Shown piece after piece: positions 1 to 8,187 of a stretch of DNA of 52,483 nucleotides. The notes beneath the pieces were generated by a model. It did no database searches, was not told the origin of the DNA, and saw only the letters and a program-made list of their open reading frames with translations. How positions within the stretch are numbered: the stretch's first letter is position 1; each line of letters opens with the position of its first letter. The stretch lies in contig JAKBAG010000001.1 of the NCBI GenBank assembly GCA_021809235.1, positions 1 to 52,483 of the forward strand, given 5' to 3'. The DNA comes from Acidobacteriota bacterium (GTDB lineage: Bacteria > Acidobacteriota > Terriglobia > Terriglobales > Acidobacteriaceae). A program made the translations under genes and the position numbers.

Positions 1-1766
1 ACCGAACTCCACTTCATGTCATTGCCGGAGGTGATGCTCTTGAAGTGCATGGTAAGCAACTGCTCGTGCGGACCCTGCAGGTCAAAGGTGTCAATCTCGG
101 CGCCCATCGTGAAGTCATCCGCGTAGGTCTTGTAGATCGACGGAATATTCGTCTGGATGGTCGGCGGGGCAACATAGGTGAGCTGGAAATCGTCAATGTA
201 GAAGGAGCTGAGATCGTTGCCCGACGCCGGCACGGTCTGGAGATACAGAAAGGCCGAACCGGGATCATATCCGGCCGACATCGTGTAGCCCATCACGTTG
301 ATCTGGTGCCAGTTGCCGTCGGCCAATACGGTCACGCCCGGATAGGCGGTGATGCTGGGATAGCTGGTCTGGCCGTTGAGCGTGGTTTGCAGACTCATGT
401 TCAGCACGTGGCTGGAGCCGTCGGCCTGCGCCATCCGTACCCAGACACTCAGGTTGTATACCGACCCTACATACATCTTGTCGCTGACGCTGATCTGCGG
501 TCCATCGTAATTGGCCACACGCCCGGTGGTCAGCAGGCTGTGTGTGCCGCTATGCGCCTCCAGCGTGCTGTTCTGCACCAGGGACTGGCCGGTACGCGAG
601 CTCCATCCATCCGGACCTCCATCCTCAAAGGTGCTGCTGATGCCGGAGTTGTCCTGCTGGCTGACGCTGACCGGAGCTGCCGTTAACTGCGAGATGGTGA
701 CTCCGCTCAGGTAAAACGAGTCCGTCGCGCTGCTGGACTGCACAAAAAGCACCAGACTCGACGGCGGTCCGGGCTGATCACTGAAGCTGAACGTACCCTG
801 CACCTTGGTCCAGACCGTGTTCGAAAGCGGTCCGGAGGTCGCCGTCGTGCCGAAGAGTCCAGAGGCACTGGCGCAGTTGATCGTCTTGGTGGAGATGGTC
901 ACCGTAGGATTGGTGGCATCCGGAGCAGCCAACAGTACATAAGCCGTAACCTGATAGGTGGCACCGGCAACCACGCCGGAGACATTCAGCAGATTCAGGC
1001 TGGGCCCCATGTAGGTGGCCGTGCGGTTGCTGGTCAGCAGGGCGTGGGTGTTGCCGGCCGGATCCGGCAGCGTGGGCATCTGATTGCTCAGCGTGGCTGA
1101 ACCAAAGGGCGTCCAGCCGTCGAGTTGTCCATCGCTGAAGTTGTAACTTGCCACAGGCGTACCGCCCGGCGGAGGAGCCGTTTCCGTGATCACCACATCG
1201 TCCAGGTACATCGTCTCCGCCGCTGTAGCACCCACGAGCTGGGCATACAACGTAAGTCCTGTCTCCGTGGCGCTTACCGTGTAGGAGCCACCAATCTGCA
1301 CCCAGTTTCCGGCGCTGACGCCGGTCTTGTAGGCACCGATGGTGTCATAACAGGCGCCGCCCGAGCTGGCACAGGCCGGATCCGAACGCCGGATGGTGAA
1401 GTTGGCGCTGGAAGCCGGGGAGCCCGCCGCAAGCTGCACATAACCGGTAATGGTGTACTGAGCACCAGCCTGCAGCAGACCACTGACCACGATCGAAGGA
1501 CCGCCAGCGCCATTTGCTCCGGTAGTGGTGGCCAGACTGCTATTGCCGGTATACGCTGCCGCCGTGGTGAGGGTTGGCGTGGAGGCTCCGTTGAACGAGA
1601 CCCAGCCATCGGTGGAACCGTGATCGAAGTTGTAGGTGGCAACGGTCTGCGCATACAAAGCTGGGCTGGCCAGTCCAAAGGCCAGACCCAAGCCGGCAAG
1701 GACAGGCCCAAGCCTGCCGCGCAGAAGGATGGAAAGCTGCAGGGATTTCTTCCAGTGTCGTAACAT
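1..1766 (-). CDS. Secreted multi-CBM endo-1,4-beta-xylanase (GH10), C-terminally cut by window edge
   Basis: Predicted secreted xylanase that would cleave beta-1,4-xylan outside the cell. The start at 1766 follows an AGGAG sequence with a 6-base gap. A basic N-terminus and hydrophobic stretch ending near ALYAQ form a signal peptide. Three family 4/9-type carbohydrate-binding modules follow; each opens with a similar strand (YNFDHGSTDGW, YNFSDGQLDGW, STFEDGGPDGW) and ends in a segment such as LDDVVI or IDDFQL. The last readable residues (DDFTMGAEID, then HFKSITSGNDMKW) match the start of a GH10 catalytic domain (usual pattern: hFn..T.eNemKw). The catalytic glutamates and stop codon lie beyond base 1, so activity cannot be judged. 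The family assignment comes from motif recognition; the GH10 call rests on about 40 residues. Confidence 0.85.
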   Translation of the reverse strand, partial: MLRHWKKSLQLSILLRGRLGPVLAGLGLAFGLASPALYAQTVATYNFDHGSTDGWVSFNGASTPTLTTAAAYTGNSSLATTTGANGAGGPSIVVSGLLQAGAQYTITGYVQLAAGSPASSANFTIRRSDPACASSGGACYDTIGAYKTGVSAGNWVQIGGSYTVSATETGLTLYAQLVGATAAETMYLDDVVITETAPPPGGTPVASYNFSDGQLDGWTPFGSATLSNQMPTLPDPAGNTHALLTSNRTATYMGPSLNLLNVSGVVAGATYQVTAYVLLAAPDATNPTVTISTKTINCASASGLFGTTATSGPLSNTVWTKVQGTFSFSDQPGPPSSLVLFVQSSSATDSFYLSGVTISQLTAAPVSVSQQDNSGISSTFEDGGPDGWSSRTGQSLVQNSTLEAHSGTHSLLTTGRVANYDGPQISVSDKMYVGSVYNLSVWVRMAQADGSSHVLNMSLQTTLNGQTSYPSITAYPGVTVLADGNWHQINVMGYTMSAGYDPGSAFLYLQTVPASGNDLSSFYIDDFQLTYVAPPTIQTNIPSIYKTYADDFTMGAEIDTFDLQGPHEQLLTMHFKSITSGNDMKWSS

Positions 1767-1843
1767 GCTAATCTCCTGAAAATTGCGCAGGGAATCCCTT
1801 AGGAGTTGCGGGGGAGTCATTGCGGCACCGATTTGTGCTCTAA

Positions 1844-1857
1844 CTAATTCGGTTTAG
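1844..1857. promoter_or_regulatory. Possible repressor operator (imperfect palindrome) just downstream of the xylanase promoter
   Basis: CTAATTCGGTTTAG is an imperfect 14-base palindrome with matching CTAA/TTAG ends and a central CG. It begins a few bases after the predicted transcription start. The size, symmetry and position resemble operators of LacI-type sugar repressors, which often control hemicellulase genes. No second copy was found in the window, so this is weak inference. Confidence 0.25.
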
Positions 1858-1869
1858 TAGAGCGCGAGA

Positions 1870-1899
1870 ATCCTAGTACAGATTTTTTTTGCGTGTCAA
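1870..1899 (-). promoter_or_regulatory. Sigma-70-type promoter of the xylanase gene
   Basis: On the minus strand a perfect TTGACA (1899-1894) is followed after 18 bases by TAGGAT (1875-1870). The spacer holds a run of eight A. Transcription would start near 1863, giving a leader of about 97 bases before the ATG at 1766. This is a sequence match only; TACTAG with a 15-base spacer is an alternative -10. Confidence 0.55.
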
Positions 1900-2069
1900 C
1901 GAATATTTTTCGAGTTACGAATTTCGACATTTTTATCGCTAACTTTCTCGCAATCTCCGACCATAACTTCACTTACCTGGCAATCGCTCCTGCGGGAACC
2001 CGACACAATCAGACCGGTCAACGGAGAATGACCTTGGTCGAGCCACGAGGCATCGTTCCCGAAAGCAAA

Positions 2070-2100
2070 GGGCCGGGCCGCGAAGATCGCGGCCCGGCCC
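2070..2100 (-). terminator. Intrinsic terminator after the VWFA gene
   Basis: A perfect 13-bp GC-rich stem (2070-2082 with 2088-2100) closes a 5-base loop. On the minus strand it is followed by TTTGCTTTC. It lies 60 bases past the VWFA stop codon and separates that gene from the xylanase promoter. Confidence 0.75.
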
Positions 2101-2160
2101 GGGAAGTCCGTATCTGCAGAAATGGAACCCTTGTCCAGCGATATTGCCGGAGTCGCTGGC

Positions 2161-3234
2161 CTACTGGCCGCTGTAAAACCCGGTGCGGGTGCGAACCGTA
2201 AGCCCCGGACGATCGACGGTGATCTTCAGGCTGTGGTACTGGTCCGGCTTGCCATCAAGCGGCGAGGCGAAGGCCAGAAAGTAGGATTTGTTGGCATCCG
2301 CGGCAGCTCGGGCAATCGTCTCGGCCAGGCTGGTCTTGCCGGAGAAGGAAAAGGCCACGCCGCCGGTATCCTGCGACAGCACCTGTACGGAGAAGCTGCC
2401 GACCGGGGTATGCATCGGATCGGTGACAGGCTTGAGGTAGATAGCGTAGTCTTCCCATTCGACGGTGCGCTCATCGGCCGTGCGCGCCGACTCCAGCGAA
2501 TAGAGGGTGACCCGGGCATGGCGCGAGGCTGAAACCAGTGCCGTCAGCGTGGTAAAGAAGGTCTGCTCCTGTTTGCGATCGGCCAAACTCTGCGTGTTCA
2601 TCATCAGCGGCCAGCCACGGCCGATCCACAGGACCAGCTTGTGGCCGGGCTGCGTGGCCTCATGCGCCAGGAACGCGCCGATGGCGTTTAAGGAGGCCTG
2701 AAGGCGGTCCGTATAGTTATAGAACCCTTCAATCTTGAGATAGGGTCGCTGAGCACCTGGTGTTCCGTGAAGCTGCTGGTAGAGCTGGTTGCCATCCGTG
2801 GAGGGTCCGGCGGCCAGCACCAGCCCCTTGCCATCAAAGTGATAGATGGAGACCGGCGTGTTCAGCTTGCCGCCGTTGGCGCGCAGATAGTCCTCGGCGC
2901 ACTGGCGGATGTAGGCAATGCGGATATCCGGGGTATTCACGTTGTCCAGAACAATATCGACGGCGTCGGGCGGCGCGGGCTTGGCCGTGGCCGGACGGGC
3001 AACATTGGGTGTCTGGAAGGCAAGAATCTTGCGCGGAGTGCCATTGTCGAGCACGGTAAAGTCGCTGGCCTGCAGATCCGTGACGCGGTGGCCGTTGGCA
3101 TCGGTGACGATCAGATCGGTGGCAACGATCTGGGCGGCAGGCTTAGCCGGGGACTTGGCCGGCGACTGTGCCAGCAGGGAAGATGTGGCCAGCAGCAGCG
3201 CAGGCGCAAGAAGCCGGATTGAGGCAACGGACAT
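2161..3234 (-). CDS. Exported VWFA-related acidobacterial domain protein
   Basis: A 357-residue exported protein of the VWFA-related family abundant in Acidobacteriota (TIGR03436-like). A signal peptide (about residues 1-22, ending LLAQ) is followed by a strand-rich region (VATDLIVTDANGHRVTDLQ, then DFTVLDNGTPRKI) typical of this family, where it precedes a von Willebrand A fold. The A-domain region contains VDIVLDNVNT and later LVLWIGRGWP. The metal-binding DxSxS motif is not intact: VDIVLDNVNT lacks the serines, as is common in this group. The start at 3234 has GGAGGAG close upstream; longer in-frame starts to 3534 lack this signal. Function is unknown; VWA folds usually mediate protein binding. 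A strong terminator follows. Confidence 0.8.
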   Translation of the reverse strand: MSVASIRLLAPALLLATSSLLAQSPAKSPAKPAAQIVATDLIVTDANGHRVTDLQASDFTVLDNGTPRKILAFQTPNVARPATAKPAPPDAVDIVLDNVNTPDIRIAYIRQCAEDYLRANGGKLNTPVSIYHFDGKGLVLAAGPSTDGNQLYQQLHGTPGAQRPYLKIEGFYNYTDRLQASLNAIGAFLAHEATQPGHKLVLWIGRGWPLMMNTQSLADRKQEQTFFTTLTALVSASRHARVTLYSLESARTADERTVEWEDYAIYLKPVTDPMHTPVGSFSVQVLSQDTGGVAFSFSGKTSLAETIARAAADANKSYFLAFASPLDGKPDQYHSLKITVDRPGLTVRTRTGFYSGQ

Positions 3235-3415
3235 GGAACTCCTCCAGAACATGGGCAGTGCGGTCGCGACGCAGATACGGAAATCCAGCGCAGGCGCTGC
3301 CAGTCTATGGCATGAGAGTTGTCCTAAGACAGGCGAGTTGTCCAACAAGGAAAGAAAAAGAAGAAAATAAGCAGAGAGTTTTGACAACGGCAACACGCAC
3401 AGGAGGAGAATGACC

Positions 3416-4054
3416 ATGACCATGCAGGCTGGCGGCGAGGGAGATGTACTGCTGGTGGTGGATGTACAGCGGGATTTCTGTTTCAGCGGAGCGCTGGCCG
3501 TGCCGGATGGTGATGCGGTGGTGATGCCCATCAATCAGTTGATGGAGCATTTCCGGCACGTGGTCTTGACGCAGGACTGGCATCCGGCCGATCACAGCTC
3601 GTTTGCCGTGCAGCATCCGGGAAGGCAGGCGTTTGATGTGGTCCGGATGCCCTACGGGGAGCAGCAGCTTTGGCCCGTGCACTGCGTTCAAGGGACACCG
3701 GGAGCGGAGTTTCACCCGAAACTGCACTGGAACCGGGCGGAACTCATTGTTCGCAAAGGCTTTCGTCGGGAGATCGACTCGTACTCGGCGTTTCTGGAAA
3801 ACGATCGGACCACGCCGACCGGACTTGCCGGATATCTGCGCGAACGCGGGCTGAGACGGGTCTTTCTGGCCGGCCTGGCACTGGACTATTGCGTGGGATT
3901 TTCCGCACTGGACGCACGCGCCCTGGGTCTGGAAGCGTGGGTGATCTCCGACGCCAGCCGTGCCGTGGGTGTGGGAGGATCCCAGGCGGCGATGCAGCAG
4001 CGGCTGGCAGCCCTGCAGGTGGGTTCGGTAACCTCGGGGGAGTTGAGGCGATAA
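3416..4054 (+). CDS. pncA: Nicotinamidase / pyrazinamidase
   Basis: Hydrolyses nicotinamide to nicotinate and ammonia, feeding the Preiss-Handler route of NAD recycling in the cytoplasm. Isochorismatase-fold landmarks are complete. Counting from the first possible ATG at 3410, the triad is Asp18 (VVDVQRDF), Lys116 (VRKGF) and Cys161 (LDYCV); metal ligands are Asp56, His58 and His62 (QDWHPADH). Three in-frame ATGs occur at 3410, 3416 and 3422. AGGAGG at 3401-3406 lies 3, 9 and 15 bases upstream of them, so 3416 is preferred. The length of about 212 residues suits the family. A short hairpin separates it from the next gene on the same strand. Confidence 0.93.
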   Translation: MTMQAGGEGDVLLVVDVQRDFCFSGALAVPDGDAVVMPINQLMEHFRHVVLTQDWHPADHSSFAVQHPGRQAFDVVRMPYGEQQLWPVHCVQGTPGAEFHPKLHWNRAELIVRKGFRREIDSYSAFLENDRTTPTGLAGYLRERGLRRVFLAGLALDYCVGFSALDARALGLEAWVISDASRAVGVGGSQAAMQQRLAALQVGSVTSGELRR

Positions 4055-4064
4055 AGGGCATCCG

Positions 4065-4084
4065 GGACGCAGGACTCTGCGTCC
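4065..4084 (+). terminator. Short perfect hairpin between pncA and the Bax-inhibitor gene
   Basis: GGACGCAG and CTGCGTCC form an 8-bp perfect stem around a GACT tetraloop, 10 bases after the pncA stop. No T-run follows, so it may be a weak terminator, a processing site or an mRNA-stabilising structure. Confidence 0.4.
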
Positions 4085-4145
4085 AAGTAGAATAGAAAGT
4101 GCGGATGCAGTGCGGTTGTGGCTGATTCGCAATGGAGAGATGGCA

Positions 4146-4916
4146 ATGGGACTGATGAGGACGTCAAACCCGGCACTGAGTGAACGCCAGTTTCGTGGCG
4201 ATGGAGGGTATCCGGGCGGGTATCCGATGCAGCTCGGCGAAACCATGACCCTGAACGGGACGGTGAACAAGACCGGCATCCTGCTGGTTTGCGCCATGGT
4301 GACCGCGTACTGGACCTGGGAGCAGTTTCTGGCGTCGGGAAATCCTGCCTCCGTGGGCGGCTGGATGATGCTGGGCCTGATCGGCGGCCTGGTGATGGCG
4401 ATGGTGACCATCTTCAAAAAGGAGTGGGCCGGAGTGACGGCGCCTGCCTACGCGCTCTGCGAGGGACTGGTGCTGGGCGGCATGTCGGCGATGTTTGAGC
4501 TGCGCTGGCCGGGGATCGCGATTGAGGCCGTGAGCCTGACCTTCGGCGTGCTGCTGGTGCTTCTGCTGGCCTATCGGTCCGGACTGATCCGGGTGACGAA
4601 CAAGATGCGGCTGGGGATCGTGGCCGCAACCGGCGCCATCATGCTCTTCTACCTGGCCGAGATGGTGATGGGCTTCTTTGGCATGCATCTGACGGCGCTG
4701 AATGGCTCCGGCCCGCTCAGCATCGGCATCAGCCTGATTATCGTTGGCGTGGCCGCCATGAATCTGGTGCTGGACTTCGACATGATCGAAACCGGGGTAC
4801 GCATGGGCGCACCGAAGTACATGGAATGGTACGGAGCATTCGGCCTGATGGTAACCCTCGTCTGGCTGTACATGGAGATGCTGCGGTTGCTCTCCAAGCT
4901 GAACAGCCGACGATAA
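4146..4916 (+). CDS. Bax inhibitor-1 / YccA family membrane protein
   Basis: A 256-residue inner-membrane protein with about seven hydrophobic segments, such as GILLVCAMVTAYW, GLIGGLVMAMVTIF and LSIGISLIIVGVAAMNL. The N-terminus MRTSNPALSERQF is the signature of the bacterial YccA/Bax-inhibitor branch (COG4760-type), and the C-terminal DFDMIETG plus AFGLMVTLVWLYMEMLRLL fit too. Family members are linked to calcium or pH-dependent leak and to membrane-protein quality control, but the role in this branch is not established. The start at 4146 has GGAGAG six bases upstream; ATG 4140 directly abuts that site. A strong terminator follows. Confidence 0.88.
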   Translation: MGLMRTSNPALSERQFRGDGGYPGGYPMQLGETMTLNGTVNKTGILLVCAMVTAYWTWEQFLASGNPASVGGWMMLGLIGGLVMAMVTIFKKEWAGVTAPAYALCEGLVLGGMSAMFELRWPGIAIEAVSLTFGVLLVLLLAYRSGLIRVTNKMRLGIVAATGAIMLFYLAEMVMGFFGMHLTALNGSGPLSIGISLIIVGVAAMNLVLDFDMIETGVRMGAPKYMEWYGAFGLMVTLVWLYMEMLRLLSKLNSRR

Positions 4917-4945
4917 ATGACGGCTGCACTCCTGCTGGAATGCAG

Positions 4946-4982
4946 GCAAAGCCCCTCCGAAGGATGGAGGGGCTTTGCTTTT
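4946..4982 (+). terminator. Intrinsic terminator after the Bax-inhibitor gene
   Basis: A perfect 13-bp stem (4946-4958 with 4966-4978), a 7-base loop and a TTTT tail lie 30 bases past the stop codon. Confidence 0.85.
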
Positions 4983-5142
4983 GAGGGTGGGATGGTTGGA
5001 AATCCCTTATTTTCGCTTTTTATTCTAGTTTTAGCTGCCGGTTTGCTGCTAGAATTCCGATGAATCGCAAACAATTTTCCGAGCCGTATGCGCCGCAAGG
5101 GCGTGAGTTTGGAAGTTGCAGAACCGGACAGGAGACCCCCCA

Positions 5143-6219
<1,077 letters not shown>

Positions 6220-6239
6220 GCTCGCGGAATCGGATAGCC

Positions 6240-6275
6240 AAAAGGCCTGGAGCGCGTGCGCTTCAGGCCTTTTTT
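6240..6275 (+). terminator. Intrinsic terminator after recA, possibly bidirectional
   Basis: The arms 6240-6254 and 6259-6273 pair almost perfectly (one G:T pair) and end in TTTTTT. It sits 20 bases past recA and just beyond the convergent PMP3-like gene, for which the AAAA at the stem base would read as TTTT, so it may serve both. Confidence 0.85.
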
Positions 6276-6288
6276 CATGCTCTGGGAG

Positions 6289-6486
6289 TCAGATTCTTCC
6301 TCGGTAAAAAGCGCGGCGAATCTTCTGGTCGGTCTTGTACTGGCTGAGCGCGTAGGCGGACCAGATCGCCGCCGGAATCCAGCCGATAATCGTGACCTGC
6401 AGGATCAGGCAGGCGATGCCGGCAAAGGGACGGCCAATGGTGAAGAACTGCAGCCAGGGAACAAGAATGGCAAGAATCAGTCGCAT
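6289..6486 (-). CDS. PMP3/YqaE-family small membrane proteolipid
   Basis: A 65-residue, very hydrophobic protein with two membrane segments (FAGIACLILQVTIIGWIP and the preceding LILAILVPWLQFF) and a basic C-terminus. The size, the central IGWIPAAIWSAYAL and the end are typical of the YqaE/PMP3 (UPF0057) family, which in yeast and plants affects membrane potential and salt tolerance. The bacterial role is unclear. GGAG lies about 9 bases before the ATG at 6486. It converges on recA across a shared terminator. Confidence 0.85.
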   Translation of the reverse strand: MRLILAILVPWLQFFTIGRPFAGIACLILQVTIIGWIPAAIWSAYALSQYKTDQKIRRAFYRGRI

Positions 6487-6774
6487 GGGCACGCTCCGGG
6501 GAAGTCTTTTCCGGCCAGTGGCAGATGTGCGATTGTAGCGCTTGGCAGCCGATGACGAAAAGTTCAGCCTGCCAGGCATGGTTTTGCGGGTGCACTCCAC
6601 GTCTAATCGATGAGAAAACCACGAAACGTCGGCCATCTGCACGAATAAAGCAGCGTAGACTGGCATACTAAGGCCGAAGACGCCACAGGAATATAGCGGC
6701 CGGGCATGTCGATAGAGATAGAGAGAAACGAGGCGTAGCCAGTGGGGATTGGGACGCGTCGAGATCGGGTAAGA

Positions 6775-7953
6775 ATGAGCGGAATGGTATTGGTTATTGG
6801 AGCAGGGCCTTATGGACTTTCGCTGGCGGCGCATCTGCGCGCGCGCGGCGTGGAGCACGCGGTTGTGGGCCGGTGCATGGACGCCTGGCGGGAGCACATG
6901 CCGGCGGCGATGGTGCTCAAGTCTGAAGCATTCTCCTCGGATCTGTATGCGCCGGGACGCGGCTATCGGCTGGAGACCTACTGCCGCGAGCAGGGATTGC
7001 CCTACGAGCCCATCGGTCTGCCAGTCCCGCGCAGTGTTTTTGCCGACTACGGACGCGCCTTTCAGCAGCGGTTTGTTCCGGATCTGCGCGAGGAGCACGT
7101 CACACGGCTGGAGCAGGTGTCGGGCGGATTCCGTGCGACGACCGAAAGCGGCTGGAGCACGGAGGCCAGGCGCGTGGTGCTGGCCGTGGGGCTGCATCCG
7201 TTTCCCTATCGGCCACAAGCAATGGAATCCCTGTCCCCGGCGGTGGCATCGCACAGTTTTGACCATGGCGACGTGAGCCATTTTCGCGGCAGGCGGGTGA
7301 TGGTCTGGGGCGCGGGAGCTTCCGCCATCAACCTTGCCATTGACCTGAAAGACCACGGAGCCGAGGTGGAGGTACTGGCGCGTGCGCCGAAGATCATCTT
7401 TCATGATGCGCCGGTGATCGAGCGCCCGCTGCTGGAGCGGATCCGGAATCCGCGTTCGCCGCTGGGACTGGGCTGGCGATCGAAGCTGGCCGCCGAGCTG
7501 CCGGGAGTCTTCCGAAGGCTGCCGGTGGAGTTTCGGCATCGGGTGGTGGCGCGACACCTGGGGCCGGCGCCGAACTGGACGACGCGGAAGGACTTTGAGG
7601 GACGGATTCCAGCGCGACTGGGGCTGGAGGTCGTCTCCATGGCAGAGCGAGACGGAGGCGTGGACGTGGAATGCCAGGCTGCGCATGGCGAGCGAAACCG
7701 GCTGCGCTACGACCATGTGATTGCGGCAACGGGCTTCCGCCCTACGGTGGATCGCTTGGCGCTGCTCGAAGCCGGACTGGCGCAATCGATTGCCACAGAG
7801 ATGGGCGCACCAAAGCTGGATGGCAACTTCCAATGCTCGGTTCCCGGCCTGTATATGGTGGGACTGGCGGCGGCCAACAGCTTTGGTCCACTGTTTCGCT
7901 TTGCCTGCGGGGCACGCTATGCCGCACGGCGGCTCACGGGGCACCTGAGCTGA
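6775..7953 (+). CDS. FAD/NAD(P)-binding oxidoreductase, flavin-monooxygenase-like
   Basis: About 392 residues with two dinucleotide-binding motifs: an N-terminal FAD motif (LVIGAGPYGLSLAAHL) and a mid-protein NAD(P) motif (VMVWGAGASAINLAIDL). An ATG[FY]-type motif (HVIAATGFRP) precedes the last third, and the C-terminal VPGLYMVGLAAANSFGP is typical of flavoprotein monooxygenases and related reductases. The lysine/ornithine N-hydroxylase and Baeyer-Villiger branches are possible, but the substrate cannot be read. The start at 6775 is chosen because the FAD motif begins four residues in; only a weak GGGTAAG precedes it. The 288 bases before it, shared with the divergent PMP3-like gene, show no clear promoter. 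It stands alone. Confidence 0.8.
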   Translation: MSGMVLVIGAGPYGLSLAAHLRARGVEHAVVGRCMDAWREHMPAAMVLKSEAFSSDLYAPGRGYRLETYCREQGLPYEPIGLPVPRSVFADYGRAFQQRFVPDLREEHVTRLEQVSGGFRATTESGWSTEARRVVLAVGLHPFPYRPQAMESLSPAVASHSFDHGDVSHFRGRRVMVWGAGASAINLAIDLKDHGAEVEVLARAPKIIFHDAPVIERPLLERIRNPRSPLGLGWRSKLAAELPGVFRRLPVEFRHRVVARHLGPAPNWTTRKDFEGRIPARLGLEVVSMAERDGGVDVECQAAHGERNRLRYDHVIAATGFRPTVDRLALLEAGLAQSIATEMGAPKLDGNFQCSVPGLYMVGLAAANSFGPLFRFACGARYAARRLTGHLS

Positions 7954-8187
7954 CAACGCGCTGGCAACACAGGCTGCGACTCATCAGGAAGTTTGAGTTT
8001 GTGCTCCACGTTCAGGTGGAAGACAGCAGACACCGCGGCAAATAGAGTTCAGGAGACGCTTGAACTTCCCCGCGTGAGGTCTTCTGTTGTGAATGCTGTG
8101 TTGCGCCTGCGAAGTCGTGTGCCCGGTCCAGGGTACACCGAAGTTCCTTTGAATCCAGAGAGTGGCCGGGATTGGACTGGTGAATCC

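Larger units (their letters stand above)
1767..2160. other. Intergenic region between xylanase and VWFA genes
   Basis: This 394-base gap holds the xylanase promoter and possible operator (1844-1899) and a strong terminator hairpin for the upstream VWFA gene (2070-2100). The stretch 1885-1975 is clearly more AT-rich than its surroundings, as expected upstream of a regulated promoter. No convincing gene was seen. Confidence 0.6.

Noticed and set aside
3381..3386. TTGACA upstream of pncA as a -35 box
   Set aside because: The expected -10 would fall on the ribosome-binding site and start codon, and nothing there resembles one.
3305..4417. Long minus-strand frame across pncA
   Set aside because: Antisense shadow of pncA, whose catalytic motifs are complete on the plus strand.
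4983..5142. Possible SOS (LexA) box upstream of recA
   Set aside because: No CTG-N10-CAG, GAAC-N4-GTTC or GTTC-N7-GTTC pattern was found; the regulator of this lineage may use another motif.
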